Part shown: positions 50,986 to 61,087 of the stretch, piece by piece
Layout: every line of letters begins with the position of its first letter
How positions within the stretch are numbered: the stretch's first letter is position 1
Origin: Capnocytophaga haemolytica
Lineage (GTDB): Bacteria; Bacteroidota; Bacteroidia; Flavobacteriales; Flavobacteriaceae
Reading direction: 5' to 3'
Length of the DNA stretch: 64,000 nt
Assembly (NCBI RefSeq): GCF_001553545.1
Contig: NZ_CP014227.1
Location: forward strand, 711,501-775,500
Notes under the pieces: generated by a model
Told to the model about the DNA's origin: nothing
Database searches by the model: none
What the model saw: only the letters and a program-made list of their open reading frames with translations
Program-made: the position numbers and the translations under genes

Positions 50986-51013
50986 AAATTAATTCATTAT
51001 ACACCATAAATCA

Positions 51014-54000
51014 ATGGCAAGAGAAAGAGTTACACCTGTTACAAAATTTGATAAGATTTCAATAGGCTTAGCGTCTCCTGAGTCGATCCTTGCGGTATCG
51101 CGTGGAGAGGTGTTGAAGCCTGAAACTATCAACTATCGCACGCATAAGCCTGAGCGTGATGGTTTGTTTTGCGAGCGTATCTTCGGTCCGGTAAAGGATT
51201 ACGAGTGCGCCTGCGGAAAGTACAAGCGCATCCGCTATAAGGGCATCGTTTGCGACCGTTGTGGGGTTGAAGTAACGGAAAAGAAAGTGCGTCGCGAACG
51301 CGTGGGGCACATCAACCTTGTGGTGCCTATCGCACATATATGGTATTTCCGTTCGCTGCCCAACAAGATCGGTTATTTGCTCGGGCTGCCTTCTAAAAAG
51401 CTCGATATGATCATCTATTACGAGCGATATGTAGTCATTCAGCCAGGGCTGGCTAAGGCACCCGATGGCTCGGACTTGCAATACCTCGACTTCCTCTCTG
51501 AAGAGGAATACGTGGAGATCGTAGAACGCCTTCCGCAAGATAACCAATACCTCGAGGACAACGACCCTAATAAGTTCGTCGCTAAAATGGGTGCTGAGTG
51601 CCTCTTGGAGCTCCTCGAACGCCTTGATTTGGACGCGCTCTCTTACGAATTGCGCCATAAGGCAAACAACGAGAGCTCAAAGCAACGCAAAACCGAAGCC
51701 CTGAAACGCTTGCAGGTAGTGGAGGCTTTCCGCGAATCAAAGAAGCACCGCGAAAACAAGCCCGAGTGGATGATTATGAAGGTCATCCCTGTTATTCCGC
51801 CTGAGTTGCGTCCCTTGGTGCCCCTCGATGGTGGGCGTTTTGCCACTTCGGACTTGAACGACCTCTACCGTCGCGTGATTATCCGCAACAATCGCCTTAA
51901 AAGATTGATGGAGATCAAAGCTCCTGAGGTAATCCTCCGCAATGAGAAGCGTATGTTGCAAGAATCAGTGGATTCGCTCTTTGATAACACCCGTAAGTCG
52001 TCGGCAGTGAAGACCGAGTCGAACCGTCCGCTCAAGTCGCTTTCTGACTCATTGAAGGGTAAGCAAGGGCGTTTCCGTCAGAACCTCTTAGGGAAACGTG
52101 TGGACTACTCGGCGCGTTCGGTGATCGTGGTAGGACCTGAACTGAAACTCTACGAATGCGGTCTGCCAAAGAATATGGCAGCCGAGCTATACAAACCATT
52201 TGTGATCCGCAAGCTCATCGAGCGCGGTATCGTAAAGACGGTGAAGTCGGCAAAGAAAATCATTGATAAGAAAGAGCCTGTGGTATGGGATATCCTTGAA
52301 AACGTCATCAAGGGACACCCCGTGCTGCTCAACCGTGCCCCTACGTTGCACCGTTTGGGTATCCAAGCCTTCCAGCCTAAGCTGATAGAGGGTAAGGCGA
52401 TCCAATTGCACCCATTGGTGTGTACGGCGTTCAATGCGGACTTCGATGGCGACCAGATGGCGGTGCACTTGCCCCTCGGTCCTGAAGCGATCTTAGAGGC
52501 GCAACTGCTGATGCTCGCATCGCACAATATATTAAACCCTGCGAACGGATCGCCAATTACGGTGCCTTCACAGGATATGGTCTTGGGGCTGTATTACATC
52601 ACCAAGTCGCGCAAATCGACCCCTGAGTACCCTGTTTTGGGCGAAGGACAATCCTTCTACTCCAATGAGGAAGTGAATATCGCCTACAATGAAGGGCGAT
52701 TGAGCCTCAATGCAGAGATCAACGTACGAGTGCGCGACCTCGATGAGAACGGTAACGTGATATACCACTTGGTGAAAACCACCACAGGGCGCGTGCTCTT
52801 CAACGAGCTCGTTCCGCTGGAAGTGGGCTACGTCAATGAAGTGCTTACCAAGAAATCGCTCCGTGATATTATCGGGCGTATCCTCAAAGCAACCTCAATA
52901 CCCACTACGGCGGACTTCCTCGACAAGATTAAGAACCTCGGGTATAAGTTCGCCTTCAAAGGGGGACTCTCGTTCAGCCTTGGGGACATTATTATCCCTC
53001 AGGAGAAACAAGATATGATCGCTGAGGCAAACGGATTGGTAGAGGGGATTATGATGAACTATAATATGGGGCTCATCACCAACAACGAGCGATACAATCA
53101 GGTGATCGATGTTTGGACATCGACCAATGCGCAACTCACCGAGCTGGCGATGAAACGCATCAGCGGCGACCAGCAAGGCTTCAACTCCGTATATATGATG
53201 CTCGACTCAGGGGCGCGTGGTTCTAAGGAACAGATACGCCAGCTGACAGGTATGCGTGGGCTGATGGCAAAGCCTAAGAAATCAACAGCAGGTGGTGGGG
53301 AAATCATCGAGAACCCTATCCTCTCTAACTTTAAGGAAGGGCTGTCGATTTTGGAATACTTCATCTCTACGCACGGGGCTCGTAAGGGGTTAGCGGATAC
53401 TGCCCTCAAGACAGCGGACGCGGGTTACCTCACACGCCGTTTGGTAGACGTATCGCAAGACGTGATTATCAACACTGAGGATTGCGGCACCCTCCGCGGC
53501 GTAGAAGTACGCGCCTTGAAGAAGAATGAAGAGGTGGTGGAAACCCTCGGTGAGCGTATCCTTGGGCGTGTATCGCTCCACGATGTGTACAACCCACTCA
53601 CCGAAGAGCTGTTAGTAGCTGCGGGAGAAGAAATCACCGAAAAGATAGTAGATAAAATCGATGCGGCACCGATAGAGATGGTAGAAGTACGCTCGGCACT
53701 TACCTGCGAAGCCAAACACGGTATCTGCGCGAAGTGCTACGGACGTAACCTCTCAACAGGACGTATGGTGCAGACAGGCGAAGCCGTTGGGGTAGTAGCT
53801 GCACAGTCCATCGGGGAGCCTGGTACACAGCTGACACTCCGTACCTTCCACGCGGGAGGGGTTGCGGGTAACGTCTCAGAAGAGAACAAGACCGAAGCAC
53901 GCTTCGATGGTATTTTGGACATCGAAGACCTGCGTGTAGTACGAGGAAAAGACAACGAACAGAACCCAGTAGACGTGGTGGTTCGTTCCTCAGAGCTCAA

Positions 54001-55318
54001 GGTGGTAGATGCAAACACAGGTATGGTGTTGCAAACGCACGACATACCTTACGGGGCGCATATCTTTGTAAAAGACAAGCAACAAGTAACCAAAGGAACG
54101 CTGCTCTTCCAATGGGATCCTTATAACGCGGTAATCATCTCTGAATTCTCAGGGAAGATCGCTTATGAAGATATAGAACAAGGGGTTACTTACCAGATAG
54201 AGATCGATGAGCAAACAGGATTCCAAGAAAAGGTAATCGTGGAATCGCGTAACAAGAAGCTCATCCCTACTTTGCGTATCTTAGACAAGAATGGCGAAGA
54301 ACTGCGCTCGTACAACTTGCCTGTGGGAGCCCACATTATGGTGGATAACGACAGCAAGATCGAAGAGGGACGCGTGCTGGTGAAGATACCACGTAGTTCA
54401 GCTAAGGCGGGCGACATCACAGGGGGTCTGCCTCGTGTTACGGAGCTCTTTGAGGCGCGTAATCCTTCCAACCCAGCGATTGTATCGGAGATCGACGGGG
54501 TGGTATCCTTCGGGAAGATCAAACGTGGTAACAAAGAGGTGATTGTAACCTCGCGCTTCGGTGAGGAACGCAAGTACCTCGTGAAACTATCGAGCCAAAT
54601 CTTGGTGCAAGAGAACGACTTCGTACGTGCGGGCAAGCCCCTCTCTGACGGCTCAGTTACCCCTGACGATATCCTCAATATCAAGGGTCCATCGGCAGTG
54701 CAACAGTATTTGGTAAATGAGGTACAGGAAGTATACCGCTTGCAAGGGGTGAAGATCAATGATAAACACTTCGAGGTAATTGTACGCCAGATGATGCGCA
54801 AGGTGGAAATCCAAGACCCAGGGGATACCCTCTATTTGGAAGGTCAGCTCGTGCATAAGGACGACTTCATCGAGGAAAACGACCGCCTGTTTGGTAAAAA
54901 GGTGGTTGAGGACGCAGGCGACTCCGAAAATCTCCAAGCAGGGCAGATAGTGTCGCTGCGTCAGTTGCGCGATGAAAACTCATTGCTCAAGCGTGCGGAC
55001 AAAGCCTTAGTAGTGGCTCGCGATGTGATCCCTGCTACGGCGCGACCTATCCTTCAGGGGATTACCAGAGCCTCATTGCAGACCAAATCGTTCATCTCGG
55101 CAGCTTCTTTCCAAGAAACGACCAAGGTGCTCAACGAAGCGGCTGTCAGCGGCAAGATCGATAGCCTCGATGGCTTGAAAGAGAACGTAATCGTGGGTCA
55201 TCGTATCCCTGCGGGGACAGGACTCAAGCGTTACGAGAAGATACTCGTAGGCTCAAAGGCTGAGATGGAACCTACGCCAGAACCAACAACAAGAAGAAGA
55301 TCACGAAAAGATGACTAA
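51014..55318 (+). CDS. rpoC: DNA-directed RNA polymerase subunit beta'
   Basis: Catalytic large subunit, 1434 residues. Zinc site 1 is in [18 protein letters not shown] then DRCGV (near residue 60). The active-site Mg-binding [12 protein letters not shown] is near 475. Zinc site 2 is in [17 protein letters not shown]. The trigger loop region and C-terminal helices are intact. It normally follows rpoB within about 100 bases. Here 4.7 kb lies between. No promoter of its own is visible, so it probably depends on transcription coming through the inserted genes. Confidence 0.98.
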   Translation: MARERVTPVTKFDKISIGLASPESILAVSRGEVLKPETINYRTHKPERDGLFCERIFGPVKDYECACGKYKRIRYKGIVCDRCGVEVTEKKVRRERVGHINLVVPIAHIWYFRSLPNKIGYLLGLPSKKLDMIIYYERYVVIQPGLAKAPDGSDLQYLDFLSEEEYVEIVERLPQDNQYLEDNDPNKFVAKMGAECLLELLERLDLDALSYELRHKANNESSKQRKTEALKRLQVVEAFRESKKHRENKPEWMIMKVIPVIPPELRPLVPLDGGRFATSDLNDLYRRVIIRNNRLKRLMEIKAPEVILRNEKRMLQESVDSLFDNTRKSSAVKTESNRPLKSLSDSLKGKQGRFRQNLLGKRVDYSARSVIVVGPELKLYECGLPKNMAAELYKPFVIRKLIERGIVKTVKSAKKIIDKKEPVVWDILENVIKGHPVLLNRAPTLHRLGIQAFQPKLIEGKAIQLHPLVCTAFNADFDGDQMAVHLPLGPEAILEAQLLMLASHNILNPANGSPITVPSQDMVLGLYYITKSRKSTPEYPVLGEGQSFYSNEEVNIAYNEGRLSLNAEINVRVRDLDENGNVIYHLVKTTTGRVLFNELVPLEVGYVNEVLTKKSLRDIIGRILKATSIPTTADFLDKIKNLGYKFAFKGGLSFSLGDIIIPQEKQDMIAEANGLVEGIMMNYNMGLITNNERYNQVIDVWTSTNAQLTELAMKRISGDQQGFNSVYMMLDSGARGSKEQIRQLTGMRGLMAKPKKSTAGGGEIIENPILSNFKEGLSILEYFISTHGARKGLADTALKTADAGYLTRRLVDVSQDVIINTEDCGTLRGVEVRALKKNEEVVETLGERILGRVSLHDVYNPLTEELLVAAGEEITEKIVDKIDAAPIEMVEVRSALTCEAKHGICAKCYGRNLSTGRMVQTGEAVGVVAAQSIGEPGTQLTLRTFHAGGVAGNVSEENKTEARFDGILDIEDLRVVRGKDNEQNPVDVVVRSSELKVVDANTGMVLQTHDIPYGAHIFVKDKQQVTKGTLLFQWDPYNAVIISEFSGKIAYEDIEQGVTYQIEIDEQTGFQEKVIVESRNKKLIPTLRILDKNGEELRSYNLPVGAHIMVDNDSKIEEGRVLVKIPRSSAKAGDITGGLPRVTELFEARNPSNPAIVSEIDGVVSFGKIKRGNKEVIVTSRFGEERKYLVKLSSQILVQENDFVRAGKPLSDGSVTPDDILNIKGPSAVQQYLVNEVQEVYRLQGVKINDKHFEVIVRQMMRKVEIQDPGDTLYLEGQLVHKDDFIEENDRLFGKKVVEDAGDSENLQAGQIVSLRQLRDENSLLKRADKALVVARDVIPATARPILQGITRASLQTKSFISAASFQETTKVLNEAAVSGKIDSLDGLKENVIVGHRIPAGTGLKRYEKILVGSKAEMEPTPEPTTRRRSRKDD

Positions 55319-55622
55319 TACAAACGAGAACAACGAACGCGAGCTCAGCATTGAGCTCGATCAGGAGATGGCTGACGGGGTTTATGCGAACCTCGTGGTT
55401 ATCAATCACTCGAGTAGTGAGTTTGTACTCGACTTCGTCAATGTAATGCCAGGAATGCCTAAGGCGCATGTGCGCAGTAGGGTGGTGCTCGCCCCCGAAC
55501 ACGCCAAACGCCTGCTGGCAGCCCTTGCGGACAACATCGAGAAGTACGAGAACGCCAACGGCAATATCAGCGATAACAGCAGTTATACGATACCGCTCTT
55601 TGGTGTAACAGGAGAGGCGTAA
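55311..55622 (+). CDS. DUF3467 domain protein
   Basis: A 103-residue cytoplasmic protein ([20 protein letters not shown], then [20 protein letters not shown] and [20 protein letters not shown]) matching DUF3467. In Bacteroidota this gene follows rpoC regularly. Its ATG overlaps the rpoC stop by 8 bases, so it is coupled to it and may be an RNA-polymerase-linked factor. Function unknown. Confidence 0.9.
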   Translation: MTNTNENNERELSIELDQEMADGVYANLVVINHSSSEFVLDFVNVMPGMPKAHVRSRVVLAPEHAKRLLAALADNIEKYENANGNISDNSSYTIPLFGVTGEA

Positions 55623-55640
55623 GTTGGAATATGGAGAAAT

Positions 55641-55680
55641 AAGAAGTCCGCGCTCCCTTGGGAGCGCGGACTTCTTATTT
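55641..55680. terminator. strong bidirectional terminator after rpoC-DUF3467
   Basis: A perfect 17-bp stem, AAGAAGTCCGCGCTCCC at 55641-55657 with its complement at 55660-55676, a 2-base gap (or CTTG tetraloop), then TATTTTAAAA. It separates convergent DUF3467 and engB. Confidence 0.93.
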
Positions 55681-55714
55681 TAAAACGTAGCGATGTATGG
55701 TCTTACCGTTTTTA

Positions 55715-56314
55715 TTATTTTACCGTAGTGTTGATATCTTCAATATACTGCAGCAGTTCTTCCTTGCCGAGTTTGCTCTCAGCCGACGTAATAAAGTACG
55801 GGAGCATCTCCTCCCACGTCTCTAAAAGCACCTGCTGATACACTTCAACGCTGCGTTCAATCGCCTGAGGCTTAAGTTTGTCGGCTTTGGTGAAGACAAT
55901 CGCAAAAGGGATAGCGTTCTCGCCGAGCCACTGCATAAACTCCAAGTCAATGGGCTGAGGTTCGTGCCGTATATCCACCAGCACAAAGGCACAAATCAGC
56001 TGCTTACGTTTTTCAAAGTACTGAGTGATAAACTTCTGAAACACACGCTTAGTAGTCTTTGACACCCGCGCATAGCCATACCCAGGCAGGTCAACCAGAA
56101 ACCATTGATTGTTGATTTTAAAGTGGTTGATAAGCTGTGTTTTCCCAGGTCTGCCCGAAGTTTTAGCCAGCCCCTTGTGATTGGTCAGCATATTGATCAA
56201 TGACGATTTCCCCACGTTCGAGCGACCTATAAAAGCATACTCAGGCAAGCCCTCCGTAGGACACTTACTCACATCCGAGTTGCTCATCACAAATTCAGCC
56301 TTCTTAATAACCAC
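55715..56314 (-). CDS. engB: ribosome biogenesis GTP-binding protein YihA/YsxC
   Basis: A 199-residue GTPase needed for 50S subunit assembly. G1 is GRSNVGKSS (30-38), G3 is in VDLPGYGYARV, and G4 is TKAD in FAIVFTKADKLKP. Length and the N-terminal KKAEFVMSNSDVSKCP are typical. It follows the alpha/beta hydrolase by 19 bases on the same strand, a pairing common in Flavobacteriia. Confidence 0.96.
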   Translation of the reverse strand: MVIKKAEFVMSNSDVSKCPTEGLPEYAFIGRSNVGKSSLINMLTNHKGLAKTSGRPGKTQLINHFKINNQWFLVDLPGYGYARVSKTTKRVFQKFITQYFEKRKQLICAFVLVDIRHEPQPIDLEFMQWLGENAIPFAIVFTKADKLKPQAIERSVEVYQQVLLETWEEMLPYFITSAESKLGKEELLQYIEDINTTVK

Positions 56315-56333
56315 TTGAAAACTATTTATTTAC

Positions 56334-57095
56334 CTATTTATCTGTACGCTCAAGCCATTTGTTGAGTACCTCATTAAATTCGTCAGGGTGCTCCATCATA
56401 GGCGCATGCCCGCACTTATCAATCCAAAAAAGCTCAGAATTAGGTAGCAATTCGTGGAATTCTTCAGCCACTTTCGGAGGCGTAACCGAGTCGTTCTTAC
56501 CCCAGATAAGACACACAGGGGTTGTCATCTTAGGCAAATCCTTAGCCATATTGTGGCGGATAGCACTCTTTGCCAGCGCCAGCGTCTTGATGAGCTTCGA
56601 ACGATCACTAATATTCTCAAACACCTCATCTACAATCTCCTTAGTAGCCACGGCAGGATCGTAGAACACCTCCTCACACTTCTTCTTAATAAACTCATAG
56701 TCGCCCCTACGCGGATAACCTTCGCTCATAGCACTCTCATAAAGACCAGAACTCCCCGTGAGAATCAACGCTTTAACCTCCTTAGGGTAGAGCTTAGTGT
56801 AGAGTAAGCCCACGTGCCCCCCAAGTGAGTTCCCCAGCAGGATCACCTTCTCAAACTTCTTATGCTTGATGAACTTATGGATATACTTCGCCAAAGTCTT
56901 AACAGAAGTCGTCAATAAAGGCATCGAAAACAAAGGAAGCTCAGGAACTACGACCTTGTACCTCCCTGAAAAAAAAGAAATAACCCCTTCGAAATTGCTC
57001 AACCCCCCCATAAGTCCGTGTAGCACAATGATAGGGGTACCTTCACCACTTTCTATGTATGAAAACTTACCTTCTTTCTTTACGTCTGTTGTCAT
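56334..57095 (-). CDS. alpha/beta hydrolase
   Basis: A 253-residue alpha/beta-hydrolase without signal peptide. The oxyanion loop is HGLMGG (26-31), the nucleophile S90 is in LGNSLGGHVG, an acidic residue is in IWGKNDSVTPP and the histidine is in CGHAPMMEHP. It resembles the MhpC/BioH-like esterases. The substrate is unknown. First gene of a two-gene unit with engB. Confidence 0.9.
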   Translation of the reverse strand: MTTDVKKEGKFSYIESGEGTPIIVLHGLMGGLSNFEGVISFFSGRYKVVVPELPLFSMPLLTTSVKTLAKYIHKFIKHKKFEKVILLGNSLGGHVGLLYTKLYPKEVKALILTGSSGLYESAMSEGYPRRGDYEFIKKKCEEVFYDPAVATKEIVDEVFENISDRSKLIKTLALAKSAIRHNMAKDLPKMTTPVCLIWGKNDSVTPPKVAEEFHELLPNSELFWIDKCGHAPMMEHPDEFNEVLNKWLERTDK

Positions 57096-57121
57096 TTGTT
57101 GTACTAATCAAAATCGAGCTA

Positions 57122-57129
57122 CAAAGATA
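57122..57129 (-). promoter_or_regulatory. -7 promoter box of hydrolase-engB
   Basis: TATCTTTG on the minus strand, 26 bases ahead of the hydrolase start. No clear -33 box. Confidence 0.6.
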
Positions 57130-57282
57130 CTCAAATTAATTGTATTACGAGCTAAAAAATACAAATAATTTTTTTTAATATCTCTCTTGAGAAATACAAA
57201 AACTTGAAAAATAGTATTTTACAATAAAAACACGATTCGCTACAAACTTTCAAAACTCATCTCATTAAGAACAAAACCTTAA

Positions 57283-57474
57283 ATGCCGATATCCACACAC
57301 ATTGTTGTAAACTATCAATCGAAGCCACTTCGAAGCGATAACGAAGCCACTACCAATCCAAATGCTGATCCACGCCCATCAAAATCAGTAACCTATACCT
57401 ATAAGCCAGGTGAAAATGGTTACCCTTCAGAGCGCGAAGGTTCCGATGGCGGCAAAGAAACCTATACAAAATAA
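57283..57474 (+). pseudogene. possible 3' remnant of a secreted-protein gene
   Basis: A 63-codon frame (MPISTHIVVNYQSKPLRSDN, ending VTYTYKPGENGYPSEREG then GGKETYTK). The end recalls the TYTYxxxGYP repeats of Bacteroidota lipoproteins, so it may be the tail of a lost gene. A hairpin terminator follows 30 bases later, which suggests a transcribed unit once ended here. No promoter or signal peptide. Low confidence that a protein is made. Confidence 0.35.
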
Positions 57475-57503
57475 CTTTCATAGCTTTTAATCAATAGAAA
57501 ATG

Positions 57504-57537
57504 GCGAGTAGAGAACACTCTTCTACTCGCTATTTTT
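57504..57537 (+). terminator. terminator upstream of rimO
   Basis: GCGAGTAGA (57504-57512) pairs with TCTACTCGC (57522-57530), followed by TATTTTT. Confidence 0.8.
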
Positions 57538-57563
57538 CTGCTTTCTAATTTCCGAAAAAGTTG

Positions 57564-57571
57564 TATCTTTG
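57564..57571 (+). promoter_or_regulatory. rimO -7 promoter box
   Basis: TATCTTTG, with only a weak CTTTC (57541-57545) near the -33 position. The 120-base leader that follows is the heptanucleotide element. Confidence 0.65.
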
Positions 57572-57585
57572 CGCCCTGAAATTGA

Positions 57586-57690
57586 GTCAGAAGTCAGAGA
57601 TCAGGAAACAGTGAACAGAGGTCAGAACTCAGGGCTCAGCAACTGACCTCTGCTCACTAACCCCTAATCCCTAATCACTAACCCCTAAAA
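57586..57690. repeat. heptanucleotide element forming the rimO leader
   Basis: Left arm GTCAG-type (AAGTCAG, AGATCAG, AGGTCAG, AACTCAG, GGCTCAG). Right arm CTGACCT, CTGCTCA, CTAACCC, CTAATCC, CTAATCA, CTAACCC. CAGAGGTCAG (57616-57625) pairs perfectly with CTGACCTCTG (57643-57652). It lies wholly inside the transcript. Confidence 0.85.
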
Positions 57691-57697
57691 TATATCT

Positions 57698-59011
57698 ATG
57701 CGTACCAAATCAATTAAACAGAACGTTATCAATGTGGTAACCTTGGGTTGCTCGAAAAATGTATATGACAGTGAGGTGCTGGCAGGGCAACTCAAAGGCA
57801 GTGGCAAGAAGGTGGTGCACGAGCAGCAGGGTAACATCGTGGTGATCAACACCTGTGGCTTTATTGGCAGTGCCAAAGAGGAGAGCGTGAACACGATCCT
57901 CGACTATGTGCATCGCAAGGAGCGCGGTCAGGTAGACAAGGTGTTCGTAATGGGCTGCCTCAGTGAGCGGTATAAGCCTGATTTAGAGAAGGAAATTCCC
58001 GATGTAGACCAATATTTCGGCACCAGCGAGCTGCCCCAATTGCTCAAGGTGCTGGGGGCGGACTACAAGCACGAACTCATTGGTGAGCGACTGACGACCA
58101 CGCCCAAGAATTACGCCTACTTGAAGATCGCCGAGGGCTGCGACCGTCCGTGTAGTTTTTGTGCCATTCCGCTGATGCGCGGCAGCCATAAGTCCACCCC
58201 CATTGAGGATTTGGTGCGCGAGGCTGAGGGCTTAGCAGCTAAGGGTGTCAAAGAGCTGATACTCATCGCGCAAGACCTTACCTACTACGGGTTAGACCTC
58301 TATGGGGCACGCCGCCTAGCGGATCTGCTCAGGGCGTTAGCAAAGGTGGAAGGCATTGAGTGGATACGCCTGCATTATGCCTTCCCGACAGGCTTCCCGA
58401 TGGACGTTTTAGAGGTGATGAAAACCGAGCCGAAGATCTGTAAGTACTTGGATATTCCGCTACAACACATCTCGGATAAGATTTTAAAGAGTATGAAGCG
58501 CGGTACTACGCAGGCAAAGACGACTAAGCTGCTCAAAACCTTCCGCGAAGCGTTGCCCGAGATGGCTATTCGCACTACGCTTATCGTGGGTTACCCTGGG
58601 GAGACGGGGGAGGATTTTGAGGCACTGAAAGCCTTTGTAAAGGAAATGCGCTTCGACCGCCTCGGTTGTTTTACGTATAGCCACGAGGAGGATACAGCGG
58701 CTTATGTCTTGGCGGACGATGTGCCTGAGGAGGTGAAGATGGCGCGCGCCAATGCCATTATGGAGTTGCAAGGGCAGATTTCGTGGGAGCTCAATCAGCA
58801 GAAAGTAGGTAAGGTTTTCCGCTGCCTGATTGATAGAAAAGAGGGTAATTACTTCGTTGGGCGTACTGAGTACGACTCGCCTGATGTGGATAATGAGGTG
58901 CTGATTGATGCACGTAAGCACTATGTGAAGATAGGCGATTTTGCCCACATAAAGATTACCGAAGCTGCTGATTATGATCTCTATGGAGAACCGGTCCTTA
59001 ATGATGAGTAG
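57698..59011 (+). CDS. rimO: ribosomal protein S12 methylthiotransferase RimO
   Basis: A radical-SAM enzyme that methylthiolates the conserved aspartate of ribosomal protein S12. The UPF0004 domain has the first cluster cysteines in TLGCSKN, INTCGF and VMGCLSER. The radical-SAM cluster is C148, C152 and C155 in GCDRPCSFC. A C-terminal TRAM domain follows (GKVFRCLIDRKEGNYFVGRT). Length 437 is normal. The final codons and stop lie within the left arm of the next repeat element. Confidence 0.96.
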   Translation: MRTKSIKQNVINVVTLGCSKNVYDSEVLAGQLKGSGKKVVHEQQGNIVVINTCGFIGSAKEESVNTILDYVHRKERGQVDKVFVMGCLSERYKPDLEKEIPDVDQYFGTSELPQLLKVLGADYKHELIGERLTTTPKNYAYLKIAEGCDRPCSFCAIPLMRGSHKSTPIEDLVREAEGLAAKGVKELILIAQDLTYYGLDLYGARRLADLLRALAKVEGIEWIRLHYAFPTGFPMDVLEVMKTEPKICKYLDIPLQHISDKILKSMKRGTTQAKTTKLLKTFREALPEMAIRTTLIVGYPGETGEDFEALKAFVKEMRFDRLGCFTYSHEEDTAAYVLADDVPEEVKMARANAIMELQGQISWELNQQKVGKVFRCLIDRKEGNYFVGRTEYDSPDVDNEVLIDARKHYVKIGDFAHIKITEAADYDLYGEPVLNDE

Positions 59012-59075
59012 AGAGTAATGAGTACGGTGCGTTAGCAATTTACTCTCTGCTCTCTACTCTCTGCTCATTAAACTA
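59001..59075. repeat. inverted heptanucleotide element with core (copy B)
   Basis: Left arm GATGAGT, AGAGAGT, AATGAGT. Core CGGTGCGTTAGCAATTT (59025-59041). Right arm ACTCTCT, GCTCTCT, ACTCTCT, GCTCATT. GAGTAGAGAG (59006-59015) pairs perfectly with CTCTCTACTC (59050-59059). Its reverse complement aligns with copy A at 30747 through both arms and the core. Confidence 0.88.
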
Positions 59076-59082
59076 ATTAGTA

Positions 59083-60219
59083 ATGAGAATTTTTATCGTA
59101 TTTGCTTTACTATTGCTGTTTTCCTTTAGGGTGAGGCAGCAAGATATTTTTGAAGATGCCGCCTACGTGCAGCTGTTGCGTGCGCAGTACAGTTCGGGCG
59201 ATCCTTCGCAGTGGGAAGCCCCTGTGTTGGACGCTGTGGTGCGTGTGGGCTTTAAGGATATAGGCGTGCTGCCTGAGGTGCCTTTCCCTGCAGAGAATCC
59301 GTTTAGTGAGGCGAAGAAAGTGCTTGGCAAAATGCTGTTTTTTGACCCACGACTTTCGCGCTCAAGGCAGATATCGTGTGCTTCGTGCCACGACTCAGAG
59401 CTCGGTTGGGCTGATGGGCGCAGTGTCTCGTATGGGCATAACCGCCAAACGGGCAAGCGCAATGCGATGTCCCTGCTCAATATGGGGCATCATACTATAT
59501 TTTTCTGGGATGGGCGTGTGGCTACCTTGGAAGAGCAAGCTCTCGGTCCGCTTACCGACCCTGTGGAGATGGCTTCCACTAAGGAGCTTGCCGTGAAGCA
59601 TATACGCAAGGTAAAGGGGTATTGCCCCTACTTTAAAGCCGCTTTTGGCGATGAAAAGGTAACGATTGAGCGCATCGCCCAGGCAATTGCCACTTACGAG
59701 CGCACTATTACTGCTGCTAAAACGCGTTTCGACCGCTTTATTTCGGGTGAAAAGGTGCACTTTACCGATGAGGAAGTCATTGGGTTGCACCTTTTCCGCA
59801 CCAAAGCGCGCTGTATCAACTGCCATAATACGCCGCTTTTCGCCGATGAGCAATTTCACAACGAAGGATTGTCGTACTATGGGCGTATGTATGAGGATTT
59901 GGGCAGGTATAAGATTACTGGCAAGAAGGAAGACGTCGGTGGGTTTAAAACGCCGAGTTTGCGTAATGTAGCCGCTACGGCACCTTACATACACAATGGT
60001 TTTGTGCCTGACCTTGAGGGTATGATTGAGATGTACAACGCTGGGATGCCGCGCCCTGAGCCTCGTGGCAAGCAAGTGGGCGATACACTTTTCCCCACTA
60101 CCGATCCGCTGCTCAAGCCCTTGCACCTTACCCCCAAAGAGCGTGCCGCCCTCATAGCCTTCCTCAAAACACTCAGCTCGCCCTTGCGCAGGGAAAAAGC
60201 CCCAGCCTTGCCTGAATAG
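59083..60219 (+). CDS. di-haem cytochrome-c peroxidase
   Basis: A periplasmic peroxidase of the CcpA/MauG family, 378 residues, reducing H2O2 with electrons from cytochrome c. Two haem c sites are present: C99-x2-C102-H103 (ISCASCHDSE) and C244-x2-C247-H248 (RCINCHNTP). FETPSLRNVA-like segment GGFKTPSLRNVAATAPYIHN and GFVPDLEGMIEMYN are typical of the family. The N-terminal signal is short (MRIFIVFALLLLFSFRV). The leader is repeat copy B. Confidence 0.92.
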   Translation: MRIFIVFALLLLFSFRVRQQDIFEDAAYVQLLRAQYSSGDPSQWEAPVLDAVVRVGFKDIGVLPEVPFPAENPFSEAKKVLGKMLFFDPRLSRSRQISCASCHDSELGWADGRSVSYGHNRQTGKRNAMSLLNMGHHTIFFWDGRVATLEEQALGPLTDPVEMASTKELAVKHIRKVKGYCPYFKAAFGDEKVTIERIAQAIATYERTITAAKTRFDRFISGEKVHFTDEEVIGLHLFRTKARCINCHNTPLFADEQFHNEGLSYYGRMYEDLGRYKITGKKEDVGGFKTPSLRNVAATAPYIHNGFVPDLEGMIEMYNAGMPRPEPRGKQVGDTLFPTTDPLLKPLHLTPKERAALIAFLKTLSSPLRREKAPALPE

Positions 60220-60289
60220 TAAATTTTGTAAATAGAATTTAGTCTTTGGAACGATTTTTGCGGGAAGAGAAAATGACAAATTTGGTAAG

Positions 60290-60964
60290 ATGAAAAAAAT
60301 ATATTTCATAATACTTTTATTGATAACCTCTGCATTGCGGGCACAGCATCGTGATACTATCTATATCGGTGATATGCAATTCCTTGCAGGTGATACAATA
60401 CACCTTTCAGAGGTGAACCTCTTTGGAAAGGAACGCTCCTTTGGCGATTTAGAAGCTAAAAAACGCTACCTCATATTGCGCAGTCGCGTGAAGAGGGTAT
60501 ACCCTTATGCTAAGATGGCAGCCGACCGCCTCTACACTATGGAACGCACAATGGACACAATGCAAAACAAGCGTCAGAAAAAAGTCTATGTAAAGCGCAC
60601 TCAGGAGTATATTGAGAGTCATTTTACGGATGAACTTAAAAAACTATCACGTTCGCAAGGGCGTATTTTAGTGAAACTTATTCACCGCCAAACGGGTGAT
60701 ACTGCCTATGATTTGGTAAAGAATCTTCGTAATAGCTGGAGTGCCTTTTGGTATAATAAAACCGCTTGGTTTTATGACATTTCTCTTAAAAAAGGCTATC
60801 ACCCCGATGAAATAGAGGAGGATTATTGGATTGAAGAAATCCTACTTAGAGCAATCAATAATGGCGAGTTAGAGCCCCAAACGCCTGCTTTACAGTTCAA
60901 CTTTACTGATCTTACTAAAAAAAGAGAGGAAAGGCTTCGTAATGCTATAAACACAACAAAATAA
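60290..60964 (+). CDS. DUF4294 domain protein, secreted
   Basis: A 224-residue exported protein with signal peptide MKKIYFIILLLITSALRAQ. The mature part is helical and basic: LRSRVKRVYPYAKMAADRLY, then KKVYVKRTQEYIESHFTDEL, GRILVKLIHRQTGDTAYDLV and SLKKGYHPDEIEEDYWIEEI. This is the DUF4294 pattern of Bacteroidota. Function unknown. A six-codon upstream frame (60273-60293) overlaps the start codon as ATGA, so initiation may be coupled. Confidence 0.85.
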   Translation: MKKIYFIILLLITSALRAQHRDTIYIGDMQFLAGDTIHLSEVNLFGKERSFGDLEAKKRYLILRSRVKRVYPYAKMAADRLYTMERTMDTMQNKRQKKVYVKRTQEYIESHFTDELKKLSRSQGRILVKLIHRQTGDTAYDLVKNLRNSWSAFWYNKTAWFYDISLKKGYHPDEIEEDYWIEEILLRAINNGELEPQTPALQFNFTDLTKKREERLRNAINTTK

Positions 60965-61015
60965 AGCAAGAAGAGAGTTTCCATAATCTTCAAAGATTAA
61001 ATTTACCATTTTTCT

Positions 61016-61046
61016 TTTGTACTTTAATAGAAAAAGTGTATCTTTG
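61016..61046 (+). promoter_or_regulatory. promoter of the antiporter gene
   Basis: Exact consensus: TTTG (61016-61019), 19 bases, TATCTTTG (61039-61046). The leader of about 70 bases ends in heptads. Confidence 0.85.
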
Positions 61047-61087
61047 CGCCAAAATAATGATTAGAGAAGAGAGATGCTTATTTCAAG

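Noticed and set aside
46476-51013. Prophage or integrative element between rpoB and rpoC
   Set aside because: No integrase, phage gene, tRNA attachment site or long terminal repeats. Only local repeats.
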